DNA of 64,000 nt from Pseudomonas sp. Irchel 3E13 (GCF_900187455.1 NZ_FYDX01000010.1:124001-188000); one strand, 5' to 3'. Shown: positions 53,325-62,497, counted from the stretch's first letter. Notes: generated by a model from the sequence alone, not told the origin. Program-made: numbers and translations.

Positions 53325-54743
53325 ATGGATAATAAAACGATGAGCAGAGCCACTCCTACGGATCACGCGTTATCGCGGGGTTTGTCCAATCGTCATATTC
53401 AAATGATCGGACTCGGCGGTGCCATTGGCACCGGATTGTTTCTCGGCAGTGCCGGGGTCATGAAGCTGGCGGGCCCTGGCTTGTTGCTGGGGTATGCCGT
53501 GGCCGGGCTGATCGCGTTCCTGATCATGCGCCAACTGGGGGAAATGCTGGTGGACGAGCCGGTGTCCGGTTCGCTGAGCCATTTCTCGACTAAATACTGT
53601 TCGCCCTTCGTCGGTTACCTCGCCGGCTGGAACTACACTGCCGGCTACATCCTGGTGGGCATGGCGGAACTGACCGCCGTCGGCAAGTACGTGCAGTTCT
53701 GGTGGCCGGACGTGCCCACCTGGGCCTGCGCCGCGTTCTTTTTCGTGCTGATCAACGGCCTCAATCTGCTGGCGGTGAAAGTCTACGGCGAGGCGGAATT
53801 CTGGTTCGCGGTGATCAAGGTGACGGCGGTGCTGATGATGATCGCCCTCGGCGGCTGGCTGCTGTTCGGCCCGACACCGCCGCCGACGGCTGCGGTCAGC
53901 AACCTGTGGAGCCACGGTGGTTTCCTGCCCAACGGCATCAGCGGGCTGATTCTCGCGTTGCCGCTGATCATGTTCGCCTTTGGCGGGCTGGAGTTCATCG
54001 GCTTTACCGCCGGCGAAGCACGCGATCCATCGAAGACCATTCCCAGCGCGATCAACAAGGTGCTGCACCGCATCGGCCTGTTCTACATCGCCGCCCTGGC
54101 GGTGTTGCTGGCGCTGACGCCGTGGGATGACCTGGTGGCTTCGCTGTCCGCCGGCGGCGATCCGTACAGCGCCAGCCCGTTCGTGAAAATCCTCGACCTG
54201 CTGGGCATCGGCGCGGCGGCCCATGTCCTTAATCTGGTGGTGCTGACCGCCGCGCTGTCGGTCTACAACGCCGTGGTCTATTGCACCGTGCGCCAGTTGC
54301 ACGCCATGGCCGGGCAGGGCCATGCGCCGCGGCAACTGCTCAAGCTCAATCGCAACAATGTGCCGGTCAACGCGCTGATCGTGACGGCGGCGATTACAGC
54401 CCTGGCGGTGCTGCTCAACTGGTTGTCGCCCAACGGCACGCTGGAAGCCTTGATGGCACTGGTGGTTGCCACCACCATCATGAACTGGATGCTCACCAGT
54501 TATACCCACCTGAAGTTTCGCCGGGCCAAACAGGCGACGGGCGAGCACACGCACTATCGTTCGCCGTTGTTTCCCTTTGGCAACTATCTGTGCATCGCTT
54601 TCATCTTTTCGATCATGTTGATCATGGCGTTCATTCCGGCGATGCGTATATCGGTCTGGCTAATTCCTTTGTGGCTGATAGTTGTTTACGCCAGTTTCCG
54701 TAAATACCAATCCATCAAACCCGCCGCGCTCAACTTCGAATAA
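53325..54743 (+). CDS. Amino acid permease (APC superfamily, AAT family)
   Basis: A 472-residue, 12-helix proton-coupled amino-acid transporter. The AAT family signature is clear: HIQMIGLGGAIGTGLFLGSA in helix 1, and EFIGFTAGEARDPSKTIPSA after helix 6. Members take up GABA, proline, aromatic or branched amino acids; the sequence does not decide which. The ATG at 53325 is used; 53340 is an alternative, and neither has a strong ribosome-binding site. It lies 20 bp before the ThDP enzyme gene and is likely the first gene of a three-gene operon. Confidence 0.85.
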   Translation: MDNKTMSRATPTDHALSRGLSNRHIQMIGLGGAIGTGLFLGSAGVMKLAGPGLLLGYAVAGLIAFLIMRQLGEMLVDEPVSGSLSHFSTKYCSPFVGYLAGWNYTAGYILVGMAELTAVGKYVQFWWPDVPTWACAAFFFVLINGLNLLAVKVYGEAEFWFAVIKVTAVLMMIALGGWLLFGPTPPPTAAVSNLWSHGGFLPNGISGLILALPLIMFAFGGLEFIGFTAGEARDPSKTIPSAINKVLHRIGLFYIAALAVLLALTPWDDLVASLSAGGDPYSASPFVKILDLLGIGAAAHVLNLVVLTAALSVYNAVVYCTVRQLHAMAGQGHAPRQLLKLNRNNVPVNALIVTAAITALAVLLNWLSPNGTLEALMALVVATTIMNWMLTSYTHLKFRRAKQATGEHTHYRSPLFPFGNYLCIAFIFSIMLIMAFIPAMRISVWLIPLWLIVVYASFRKYQSIKPAALNFE

Positions 54744-54763
54744 TCCGCAACAGGTAATTAACA

Positions 54764-56410
54764 ATGAAAACCGAACTTCCCGCTGTTCAGCAGCTCACGG
54801 GCGGCGATGCCCTGGTCGAGAGTTTGAAAGTGCAGGGCGTCGATACCGTATTCGCACTGCCCGGCGCGCAAATCTACGGCCTGACCGACGCCCTGGCGCG
54901 CAATGCCGACAGCATCCGCACCCTGGGTGCGCGACATGAACAGACCAGCGCCTACATGGCGTTCGGCTACGCCCGCTCCAGCGGTCGCCCCGGTGTGTTC
55001 AGCGTGGTGCCGGGGCCCGGCATTCTCAATGCCAGTGCCGCCATGCTCACCGCCCACGGCTGCAATGCGCCGGTGCTGGCGCTGACCGGTGATGTGATGA
55101 GCGGCTTCAAGGACCGTGGCCGTGGCCAGTTGCATGAGCTGCCGCGGCAACTGGAAATCCTCCAGGGCATCGGCAAATGGGCGGCGCATATCGAACAGCC
55201 GGCCGATGCGCCGTGGCAGGTGGCCCAGGCGTTCCAGGCCATGCAATCCGGGCGCCCCGGCGTGGTATCGCTGCAAGCCTCCTGGGACTTCTTCACCCGC
55301 AGCGCGGCGGTGCGCATGCAGGCGCCGCTGGCGCTGCAACCGACACCACCGGTGGACAGCGATGCCGTCGAGCGCGCGGCGAAACTGCTAAGCGCGGCCA
55401 AGGCGCCAATGATCTTCGTCGGTTCCGGAGCGCTGGAAGCCAGCGCCGAAGTCGGCCAACTGGCGGAGGTGCTGGGTGCGCCGGTGGTGAGTTTCCGTGG
55501 CGGTCGCGGCGTGGTGCCGGATGATCACCCGCTGGGCTTTACCGTTGCCGCCGGCGCCCGACTGTGGCCGCAGACCGATGTTGCCGTGGTCATCGGCTCG
55601 CGCTTCGAGCTGCTGGACATTCGTTGGCGCCATCGTCCGGCGGGGCTGAAGCTGATCCGCATCGACATCGACCCGGCCGAGGTGCGGCGCATGCCGGCCG
55701 AGGTCAACCTGCTGGCCGATGCCGGGGAGGGCGCCAGCGCCCTGGCGGAAGCCGTGCTCCGCGCCGGTCCGCCGAAGCGCCGCGACGCCGAGATTGCCGA
55801 AGCCAAGGCGGCGGCGGAACAGGCGATCCAGTGCGTGCAACCGCAGCTCGACTACCTGCGGGTGATTCGCGAGGTGCTGCCGCGTGACGGCTTCTTCGTC
55901 GAGGAAATCTCTCAGGTCGGCTTCACCTCGATCTTCGGTTTCCCGGTGTACAAACCGCGTACTTTGGTTACCTCGGGGCACCAGGGCACCCTCGGCTTCG
56001 GCTTTCCCACCGCACTCGGGGTCAAGGCCGCGCACCCGGACAAGGCGGTGGTGTCGATCTGCGGCGACGGCGGCTTCATGTTCGCCGCCCAGGAACTGGC
56101 CACGGCGGTGCAGTACCGGCTCAACCTGGTGACCATCGTGTTCAACAACAGTGCCTTCGGCAACGTCTACCGCGACCAGCAAGAGAGCTTCGCCGGTCGG
56201 CTGCTGGGCTCGGAACTGGTGAACCCGGACTTTGTGAGATTTGCCGAATCCTTCGGCGTTCAGGCGTTCCGGGTCGGCTCGCCGGCGCAACTGCGTCCCG
56301 TGTTGGAGCAGGCGTTCGCCGCCGACCGTCCGGTGCTGATCGAGGTCAGCGTGCCGCGCGGCGGCGACGCGAGCCCGTGGCCTTTCCTTCACCCCACGTT
56401 CGCTCACTGA
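54764..56410 (+). CDS. Thiamine-diphosphate-dependent enzyme, acetolactate-synthase-like
   Basis: A 548-residue enzyme of the ThDP decarboxylase/acetolactate synthase family. The N-terminal PYR domain has GARHEQTSAYMAFGYAR, whose Glu activates ThDP. The middle domain covers about residues 195-330, and the C-terminal PP domain has the ThDP/Mg motif GDGGFMFAAQELATAVQ ending in NN. No regulatory small subunit is nearby, so it is not the biosynthetic acetolactate synthase. Between a permease and an aminotransferase, it probably decarboxylates or ligates the 2-oxo acid made by the latter. The exact reaction is unknown. Confidence 0.85.
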   Translation: MKTELPAVQQLTGGDALVESLKVQGVDTVFALPGAQIYGLTDALARNADSIRTLGARHEQTSAYMAFGYARSSGRPGVFSVVPGPGILNASAAMLTAHGCNAPVLALTGDVMSGFKDRGRGQLHELPRQLEILQGIGKWAAHIEQPADAPWQVAQAFQAMQSGRPGVVSLQASWDFFTRSAAVRMQAPLALQPTPPVDSDAVERAAKLLSAAKAPMIFVGSGALEASAEVGQLAEVLGAPVVSFRGGRGVVPDDHPLGFTVAAGARLWPQTDVAVVIGSRFELLDIRWRHRPAGLKLIRIDIDPAEVRRMPAEVNLLADAGEGASALAEAVLRAGPPKRRDAEIAEAKAAAEQAIQCVQPQLDYLRVIREVLPRDGFFVEEISQVGFTSIFGFPVYKPRTLVTSGHQGTLGFGFPTALGVKAAHPDKAVVSICGDGGFMFAAQELATAVQYRLNLVTIVFNNSAFGNVYRDQQESFAGRLLGSELVNPDFVRFAESFGVQAFRVGSPAQLRPVLEQAFAADRPVLIEVSVPRGGDASPWPFLHPTFAH

Positions 56411-56420
56411 GGAGCCCCTG

Positions 56421-57608
56421 ATGTTCGAACATGTCGAGATATACCCCGGCGACCCGATCCTGTCGTTGATGGACGATTACCAGCGCGATCCGCGGGCCGG
56501 AAAGGTCAACCTGAGCATCGGCTTCTACTACGACGAGTACGGCGAAGTGCCGGTGCTGCCGTCGGTACGCCGGGCCAAGGCGTTGCTGGACGCACGGGCG
56601 GAAAGCGCCAACCTGTACCTGCCCATGGACGGCCATCCGGGATTCCGCGAAGCGGTGCAGGGCTATCTGTTCGGCGACCTTGATGGCGTCGACAGCGAGC
56701 GCATCGTCACCCTGCAAAGCGTCGGTGGTTCGGGCGCGCTGCGGGTCGGCGCGGACTTTCTCAAGCGCTACTACCCGCAGTCGCAGGTGTGGGTCAGCGA
56801 CCCGACCTGGGACAACCACTTGGCGATTTTCCAGGGCGCCGGTTTCGCGGTGAACCGCTACCCGTACCTGGACGCCAGCGGTCAGGCGGTCGACTTCGCG
56901 GCCATGCTGGACGTGTTCGGCAAACTGCCGGCCCACAGCATCGTGTTGCTGCACGCCTGCTGTCACAACCCCACCGGCGTCGACCTCACGCCAGCGCAGT
57001 GGCAGCGCTTGTACGCGCTGTTCCGCGAGCGGTCGCTGATCCCGTTTCTCGACGCCGCCTACCTGGGGCTGGGGGAGGGGCTGGACGCGGACACCTACGC
57101 GATCCGCGCGCTGGCCCGCAGCGGTATCACCGGACTGGTGAGCAACTCGTTTTCCAAGGTGTTTTCGCTGTATGGCGAGCGGGTCGGTTCGCTGTCGGTG
57201 GTGTGCAAGGACGGCGAGATTGCCCGGCGCGTAGCCGGCCAGTTGAAGGGCACGGTGCGCACCAACTACTCCAACCCGCCACGGCATGGCGCGGAGCTGG
57301 TGGCGACGATTTTCGGCGATGCCGAACTGACGGCGCTGTGGCGGCAGGAACTGGACGCCATGCACGCGCGGATGGTGGGCATGCGCCAGGCGCTGTTCGA
57401 TGAAGTGCGGCGTATCGATGCGCGCCGGGAGGTGGGTTACCTGCTGCGCCAGAAAGGCATGTTCAGCTACACCGGGCTGAGCGCCGACGCTGTCGATCGC
57501 ATTCGCGAGCAGCATGGGGTGTACCTGATTCGCAGTGGGCGGATGTGTGTCGCGGGCCTAAACCAATCCAACCTGGCGACGGTGGCCAGGGCACTTTCGG
57601 ACCATTGA
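56421..57608 (+). CDS. Aromatic amino acid aminotransferase (class I)
   Basis: A 395-residue PLP enzyme of the AspC/TyrB type. The PLP lysine is in SNSFSKVFSLYGERVG (about residue 246). The CCHNPTGVDLT block and the C-terminal arginine region IRSGRMCVAGLN, which binds the substrate carboxylate, are present. Length and motifs fit both aspartate and tyrosine aminotransferases. It follows the ThDP gene by 10 bp and ends at a terminator, closing the permease-ThDP-transaminase operon. A degradative role on an aromatic or related amino acid is inferred from context. Confidence 0.88.
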   Translation: MFEHVEIYPGDPILSLMDDYQRDPRAGKVNLSIGFYYDEYGEVPVLPSVRRAKALLDARAESANLYLPMDGHPGFREAVQGYLFGDLDGVDSERIVTLQSVGGSGALRVGADFLKRYYPQSQVWVSDPTWDNHLAIFQGAGFAVNRYPYLDASGQAVDFAAMLDVFGKLPAHSIVLLHACCHNPTGVDLTPAQWQRLYALFRERSLIPFLDAAYLGLGEGLDADTYAIRALARSGITGLVSNSFSKVFSLYGERVGSLSVVCKDGEIARRVAGQLKGTVRTNYSNPPRHGAELVATIFGDAELTALWRQELDAMHARMVGMRQALFDEVRRIDARREVGYLLRQKGMFSYTGLSADAVDRIREQHGVYLIRSGRMCVAGLNQSNLATVARALSDH

Positions 57609-57635
57609 GAGGGCTGTTTTTTTAAGTTGCCTCTG

Positions 57636-57658
57636 GCGCTCTTCGGGGCGCTTTTTTT
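57636..57658 (+). terminator. Rho-independent terminator after the aminotransferase
   Basis: GCGCTC and GGGCGC pair (one G-U) around a stable TTCG tetraloop, followed by seven T. Confidence 0.85.
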
Positions 57659-57874
57659 GTTCGATCGTTTATGCCGCCAGCCAATGTTTACGGGCGCGTG
57701 ACGGTGTGCGAACCCTCGGATAATGGCTCGAAGCCATCCATCAAAGCCGCGAAATAGAGCCCTCAAAGTCGAGAAACATTTCACATTTACGTCAATTTAT
57801 TTCGAACTTTAGCGGAGAACGGTGCTTCAAAGCGGTGCGTTCGTTAATACATTACAGTCATGGAGGCTTCCCGA

Positions 57875-58621
57875 ATGCCCACCCGTAAATTGCTCGCACC
57901 GACCTGCATCCTGGCCCTGCTGGGCGCACCTCTGGCGGCCGTTGCCGCACCGAGCACCGACCCGCTGTTCACCCTCGGCCTGACGGGCAGCTACGACAAA
58001 TTCAAGTTTGAAGGCGGTGACGAGTCCGACTCCGACCATCTCGGCCAGGGCGGCGTGTTCGCCACCTTCGGCAACAAGCTGACTGCCGAATCCGGCTTCA
58101 TCTACCAAGTTGGTGCCGAAGCCAAGTACGGCAAAAAAGACGACAACAAACTCAAGGAAGCCCAGGCCGATCTCGACCTCGGCTGGCGCGCGGCGCTGGA
58201 TGCGCGCAATTTCATCGACGTGACCGTGGGCGGCGGCTATGGCTGGACGCGCTTCGAGCCGGCGATCAACGACATCGACGTGGAAATCACCTCAAAATCG
58301 CCGTTCGCCAAGGCTGCGCTGGGCTACAACCACCAGTTCGACACCTCGACCCTGCGTGTCGAAGTCGGCGCCCGTCACACCATCGACGGCCGCGCCAAGC
58401 TCAAGGTCGACGACTTCGGCAGCGACACCGTGGACCTCAAGGACCGCACCAACCCGTACGCCGAAGTCAGCCTGCTGCTGAACCAGCAGGGCGGCATGCC
58501 GGTGCAGGTCGGCGCGTACTACACCCGTACCGAGTACAAGCTGGACGAAGACTCGGACGTGGCCGACAACACCAAACTCAAGCGTGACGAGTTCGGTGTG
58601 AAGGTCGGTCTGGCGTTCTAA
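57875..58621 (+). CDS. Predicted outer-membrane beta-barrel protein
   Basis: A 248-residue exported protein of unknown function. A signal peptide ends at about GAPLAAVAA (residue 25). The mature part alternates hydrophobic and polar residues in strand-sized segments, is rich in Gly, Asp and Lys, and ends KVGLAF, the terminal Phe typical of outer-membrane barrels. Size suggests an 8-10 strand barrel. It is not a recognised OprF-, OprH- or OmpW-type sequence. The ATG at 57875 has GGAGG nine bases before it. It is monocistronic, between a terminator and a hairpin. Confidence 0.7.
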   Translation: MPTRKLLAPTCILALLGAPLAAVAAPSTDPLFTLGLTGSYDKFKFEGGDESDSDHLGQGGVFATFGNKLTAESGFIYQVGAEAKYGKKDDNKLKEAQADLDLGWRAALDARNFIDVTVGGGYGWTRFEPAINDIDVEITSKSPFAKAALGYNHQFDTSTLRVEVGARHTIDGRAKLKVDDFGSDTVDLKDRTNPYAEVSLLLNQQGGMPVQVGAYYTRTEYKLDEDSDVADNTKLKRDEFGVKVGLAF

Positions 58622-58634
58622 GCGCTTGATCGGT

Positions 58635-58659
58635 TCGAAGGGCCGGGGCGGCCCTTCGA
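58635..58659. terminator. Hairpin between the barrel gene and the alcohol dehydrogenase
   Basis: TCGAAGGGCC and GGCCCTTCGA form a perfect 10-bp stem with a 5-base loop between two convergent genes. No T run follows on either strand, so termination strength is uncertain. Confidence 0.5.
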
Positions 58660-58680
58660 TATCGGCAGCGGAGTGCGCCG

Positions 58681-59739
58681 TTACTCCGCGGTCTGCAGCG
58701 TCGCCATATCAATGACGAAGCGGTACTTCACGTCCCCCGCGATCATGCGGCTGTAGGCTTCGTTGATGGCGCGGATATCGAGCATTTCGATATCGCAGCG
58801 AATGTCATGCGTGGCACAGAAATCCAGCACCTCCTGGGTCTCGGCGATGCCGCCGATCAACGACCCGGCGATCACCCGACGCTTGAGCACCAGATGGGCC
58901 GCATCGATGGCGGGCTCGATGGGTTCGATCAGGCCCACCAGAATATGCACGCCGTTGAACTTGAGCGTCTTGAGGTAGGGGTTGAGGTCGTGCTGCACCG
59001 GGATGGTGTCGAGCAGGAAATCGAAGTGATCGGCGACTGCAGCCATTTGCGCCGGATCGGTCGAGACCACGACGTGATCAGCGCCCTGACGGTGGGCTTC
59101 CTCGGCCTTCGCCGCCGAACGGGTGAACAGCGTGACTTCGGCGCCCAGCGCCTTGGCCAGCTTGATACCCATATGACCGAGCCCGCCCATGCCCAGAATG
59201 CCCACGCGGTGACCCGGTCCGACGCCGTGATGGCGCAGCGGCGAGTAGGTGGTGATGCCCGCGCAGAGGATCGGCGCCGCGCTCGGCAAGTCCATGCCGT
59301 CCGGGATCCGCAACACGAAATCTTCCCGCACCACGATGCAGTTGGAATAACCGCCCAGGGTGTAGCTGCCGTCCACGCGGTCTGGCGTGGTGTAGGTCAT
59401 GGTCGGGCCTTCGAGGCAATACTGCTCGAGGTCGGCGTGGCAGGCGTCGCAGTGCTGGCAGGAATCGACCATGCAACCGACGCCGACCAGATCGCCGGGC
59501 TGATACTTGCTCGCCGCGCTACCGGTGGCGCGGACACGGCCAATGATTTCGTGGCCGGGCATCAGCGGGTAGACGGCGATTCCCCATTCGTTGCGTGCCT
59601 GATGGATATCGGAATGGCAGACGCCGCAGTAGAGGATATCGATGACGACATCGTTCGGGCGCGGGCTGCGGCGGTCGAAGGTCATCGGGGCGAGCGGCGC
59701 GCTGGCCGACTGGGCGGCGTAGCCAATGGCTTTGTACAT
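58681..59739 (-). CDS. Zinc-dependent alcohol dehydrogenase (YahK/cinnamyl-alcohol type)
   Basis: A 352-residue NADP-type medium-chain dehydrogenase that reduces aldehydes. The catalytic zinc ligands are in GVCHSDIHQARNEW and PGHEIIGRV. The structural zinc cysteines occur in CQHCDACHADLEQYC, and the cofactor loop is ILGMGGLGHMGIKLA. This layout is that of YahK, a broad aldehyde reductase. The ATG at 59739 gives usual length. It diverges from an AraC regulator over 173 bp, a common regulator-target pair. It might reduce aldehydes from the nearby ThDP enzyme, but this is speculation. Confidence 0.9.
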   Translation of the reverse strand: MYKAIGYAAQSASAPLAPMTFDRRSPRPNDVVIDILYCGVCHSDIHQARNEWGIAVYPLMPGHEIIGRVRATGSAASKYQPGDLVGVGCMVDSCQHCDACHADLEQYCLEGPTMTYTTPDRVDGSYTLGGYSNCIVVREDFVLRIPDGMDLPSAAPILCAGITTYSPLRHHGVGPGHRVGILGMGGLGHMGIKLAKALGAEVTLFTRSAAKAEEAHRQGADHVVVSTDPAQMAAVADHFDFLLDTIPVQHDLNPYLKTLKFNGVHILVGLIEPIEPAIDAAHLVLKRRVIAGSLIGGIAETQEVLDFCATHDIRCDIEMLDIRAINEAYSRMIAGDVKYRFVIDMATLQTAE

Positions 59740-59912
59740 AAGGGTGTCTCTGCACAGCGAAAAGAGGCGGCGCATTGTGCGGGCGAGGGGCGGGGATGCC
59801 GATGGGTAATCCTCCGGGTGTCATGCCTATTCCTCCAGTGCCGCGTGGATTGACGATAACCCGGCCGTGAAATCTGGGATCATGGGCGCCTCAATCACTC
59901 TTGCCTTCCCTC

Positions 59913-60818
59913 ATGTCCGATCCTCATCACTTTCCAGTACGCCAGGCCCTGTGCGACCTGATCAAGCCGCTGGCCACGCGCCCCGGCTTTGTCGACACCT
60001 TGCTCAGTGACGTGCAGGTGCTTTCCTGGGCGGAGTATGTGGCCAGCAGCCCGCAGATCTACGAACCCAGCCTGATGGTCCTGGCGCAGGGCCGAAAGCT
60101 GGCGCGCCTGGGCGAACGAACGCTGGATTACGGGGCAGGGCAGTACCTGGTGCAGGCGCTGTCGGTGCCGTTCATGTGCGAGACCTTCGCCAGCGAGGCC
60201 GAGCCGCTGTACGGCGTGGCTGTCGGTATCGATCCACTGGTCCTGAGCGAAATGGTCCAGGCGATGGACCCGCTTCCCGCTGGCCTGGTCCGCGCGCAGA
60301 CCCCGGAGTCCATGAGCTCCGCGCCCCTTGATGAGCCGATGCAGGACGCCGTGCTGCGGCTGTTGCAGTGCCTGCAACGACCCGAAGACGCCCGCGTGAT
60401 GGGCGCCGCGCGGGTGCGCGAGGTGTATTTCGCGGCGCTCAACGGCCCGCAGGCCGGCGCGCTCAGAGCCTTGGTCGAGCAGCAGGGCCACTTCGCCCGG
60501 ATCGGCGCCTCGCTGGCGTATCTGCGCGATCACTACGCCGACCCGCTCAGCATCGACGAACTGGCCGGCCGCGCGAACATGAGCGCTTCCGCGTTTCACG
60601 AACACTTCAAGCGCAACACCTTGCTGTCGCCTATCCAGTACCTCAAGCGGCTGCGGTTGTTGAAGGCGCAACAGATGTTGATCGGCGAGGGGTTGGGCGT
60701 CGCCCAGGTCGCGCACCGCGTGGGTTACCAGAGCAGCTCGCAGTTCAGTCGGGAATACAAAAGGCAGTTTTCGCGGAGCCCGGGGGATGAGGTGCCTTAT
60801 CGGGGGATGGCGGTTTAG
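59913..60818 (+). CDS. AraC family transcriptional regulator
   Basis: A 301-residue regulator with an AraC-type N-terminal cupin-like domain (about residues 20-170, YEPSLMVLAQGRKLARLGER). The C-terminal double helix-turn-helix (about 195-295) has LSIDELAGRANMSASAFHEH and VAQVAHRVGYQSSSQFSREY. It is divergent from the alcohol dehydrogenase gene, which it probably controls. The ATG at 59913 is used; an upstream TTG adds four residues. Confidence 0.9.
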   Translation: MSDPHHFPVRQALCDLIKPLATRPGFVDTLLSDVQVLSWAEYVASSPQIYEPSLMVLAQGRKLARLGERTLDYGAGQYLVQALSVPFMCETFASEAEPLYGVAVGIDPLVLSEMVQAMDPLPAGLVRAQTPESMSSAPLDEPMQDAVLRLLQCLQRPEDARVMGAARVREVYFAALNGPQAGALRALVEQQGHFARIGASLAYLRDHYADPLSIDELAGRANMSASAFHEHFKRNTLLSPIQYLKRLRLLKAQQMLIGEGLGVAQVAHRVGYQSSSQFSREYKRQFSRSPGDEVPYRGMAV

Positions 60819-60851
60819 GGCGCGATCAGGCGGCCGCTATCTTTTGATATT

Positions 60852-60870
60852 GCGAACGATTCTCATAATT
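60852..60870 (+). promoter_or_regulatory. Fur-box-like site upstream of the ECF sigma gene
   Basis: GCGAACGATTCTCATAATT carries the GAT...TCATAAT pattern of Pseudomonas Fur boxes, matching 11 of 15 core consensus positions. It overlaps CATAAT, a likely -10 element, about 58 bp before the sigma-factor start. Iron-bound Fur would repress the operon. Confidence 0.6.
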
Positions 60871-60927
60871 TGTACTCTAGCGCCCCTGCCACCTGTGCCT
60901 GGAACATGGGGGCTCCTGGAGCGTGCA

Positions 60928-61437
60928 TTGGATAATCTGGATCAGTTGTTTCGCCTGTATCACCGCGAACTGCAGAAGATTGCCTATCATCGTCTGGGTG
61001 ATCGGGAAACAGCGGCAGACCTCACGCAGGATGCGTTCGTACGCTACGCCGACCTGGACCGCCAGCAGCGAACGCATTTGATCGCCAACCCGCGTTTTTT
61101 CCTGATCCGCGTGCTGCGCAACCTGATCATCGACCTGAGGCGTACGCGTACTCGGCGCGGGCAGGTGGGCTCTCTGGAGGATGTACAGCACGAGATGCTC
61201 GATCCGTCCCCGGGGCCTGCCGCGCTGGTGGAGTTGCGTCAGCAGTTGGTGCTGTTGCACCGGGCACTGACGGAGTTGCCCGACAACGCTCGCCAGGCCT
61301 TGTTGCTCAACCGCCTGGATGGCCTCGGTCATGCGGCCATCGCCGAGCGACTCGGGGTGTCCCTCAGCATGGTCAGCAAGTACATCATGAGTGCCTTGCT
61401 TCACTGTGCCCGCCGTCTCGACTTGATGGATGACTGA
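60928..61437 (+). CDS. ECF sigma factor, FecI type
   Basis: A 169-residue extracytoplasmic-function sigma factor of the iron-starvation group. Region 2 (about residues 8-75: LFRLYHRELQKIAYHRLGD, DLTQDAFVRYADL) and region 4 (about 110-165: LPDNARQALLLNRLDGLGHA then a helix-turn-helix) are both complete. The start is TTG 60928, with GGAG seven bases upstream; the only nearby ATG is out of frame. It is directly followed by the FecR gene (GTG next to its TGA) and then the receptor, forming a cell-surface signalling set. Confidence 0.9.
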   Translation: MDNLDQLFRLYHRELQKIAYHRLGDRETAADLTQDAFVRYADLDRQQRTHLIANPRFFLIRVLRNLIIDLRRTRTRRGQVGSLEDVQHEMLDPSPGPAALVELRQQLVLLHRALTELPDNARQALLLNRLDGLGHAAIAERLGVSLSMVSKYIMSALLHCARRLDLMDD

Positions 61438-62391
61438 GTGAAACGCAGTATCGTCGACGCTTCCAGGAACACATCACCGCCGACGCTGACCGAGCAGGCG
61501 TTGCAGTGGCTGGTCGACTTGCATTCCGGCCTTCCTGAGGCACCAGGCTGGGAGTCCTATCTGCAATGGTGCGACACATCGTCCGATCATCAGCGTGCCG
61601 CCCATGCGGCGGAAAAACTGTGGGACAGTCTGGGCATCACGCTGGAGCGCCCGCCCAGTGCGGCGCGGCGATTGCCGCAGTGGGGGCTCGCCGTGGTACT
61701 GAGCCTGGCCGGGGCTTTGTACTGGCAGGCCGGTAAGCAAGGCTGGATGGCGGACCAGGTGACCGGTCTGGGCGAGCACCGCAGCCTGACCCTGGCCGAC
61801 GGTTCGCGCCTTGAGTTGGCGCCTCGCACCCGCGTCGATATCGAGATGGAGGCTGATCACCGGGTTGTGCACCTCTATGCCGGCGAACTGTTCGTGCAGG
61901 TGGCCCCCGATGCGCAGCGTCCATTCGATGTGTTGGCTGGCCGTGGGCGCCTGCGGGCGCTGGGTACTGGTTTCGATGTTCGGCGCGCGGGCGAGCAGGT
62001 GCACATGGTTGTCACTGAGCATTCGGTGCGGGTGAGCCTGGAGGATGATTCGCAAACCGTAGACGTTGAGGCCGGGCAGGCCGTGCAGTACGGTCCCGAT
62101 GGCCTGTCGCGCACCCAGCCGGTCGATGTCGGTGCGGCAACGGCATGGCGTCGTGACCGGCTGGTGTTCAATCGCCAGCCGCTGGCCCAGGTGCTGGAGC
62201 AGATTGGCCGCTACCATCGCGGGCTTATCTGGGTGCGCGACAACGACCTGCGCCAGCTACCGGTTACCGGCGTCGTCGCGACCGACGACACCGACGCGCA
62301 ATTGCAGCTATTGCAAAGGACTCTGCCGCTGCGGGTGCGGCAATTCCCATGGTTGACCGTGATTGAACGTGACGACTCACGTTCAAAGTAG
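61438..62391 (+). CDS. FecR family sigma factor regulator
   Basis: A 317-residue inner-membrane protein that holds or activates the adjacent sigma factor. The cytoplasmic N-terminus (about residues 1-80) contains the family WxxxL-type ESYLQWCDTSSDHQRAAHAA stretch. One transmembrane helix lies at about 83-97 (LAVVLSLAGALYW). The periplasmic FecR domain (about 110-205) has TLADGSRLELAPRTRVDI and the LRALGTGFDVRR core, and the C-terminal STN-contact part follows. GTG start immediately after the sigma gene stop. Confidence 0.9.
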   Translation: MKRSIVDASRNTSPPTLTEQALQWLVDLHSGLPEAPGWESYLQWCDTSSDHQRAAHAAEKLWDSLGITLERPPSAARRLPQWGLAVVLSLAGALYWQAGKQGWMADQVTGLGEHRSLTLADGSRLELAPRTRVDIEMEADHRVVHLYAGELFVQVAPDAQRPFDVLAGRGRLRALGTGFDVRRAGEQVHMVVTEHSVRVSLEDDSQTVDVEAGQAVQYGPDGLSRTQPVDVGAATAWRRDRLVFNRQPLAQVLEQIGRYHRGLIWVRDNDLRQLPVTGVVATDDTDAQLQLLQRTLPLRVRQFPWLTVIERDDSRSK

Positions 62392-62497
62392 TGCCTGCGC
62401 AAAAATAATTATTTTTCGCCACTGTCGGTTTTCAGAGGACTGACGTCTTTCCTGTCGTTATTGATTTTTATTACGCTGATTTCAGCAGGGGAGCGTT
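62392..62497 (+). promoter_or_regulatory. Spacer between fecR-like gene and receptor, possible ECF promoter
   Basis: Holds an AT palindrome (AAAAATAATTATTTTT, about 62400-62415) and, further on, GGACTG followed by TGTCGT after about 14 bases. The latter vaguely resembles promoters read by iron-starvation ECF sigma factors. Confidence 0.25.

Noticed and set aside
54764..56410. Biosynthetic acetolactate synthase (ilvB/ilvI)
   Set aside because: No ilvN/ilvH small subunit or other ilv genes nearby; context is a permease and an aminotransferase.
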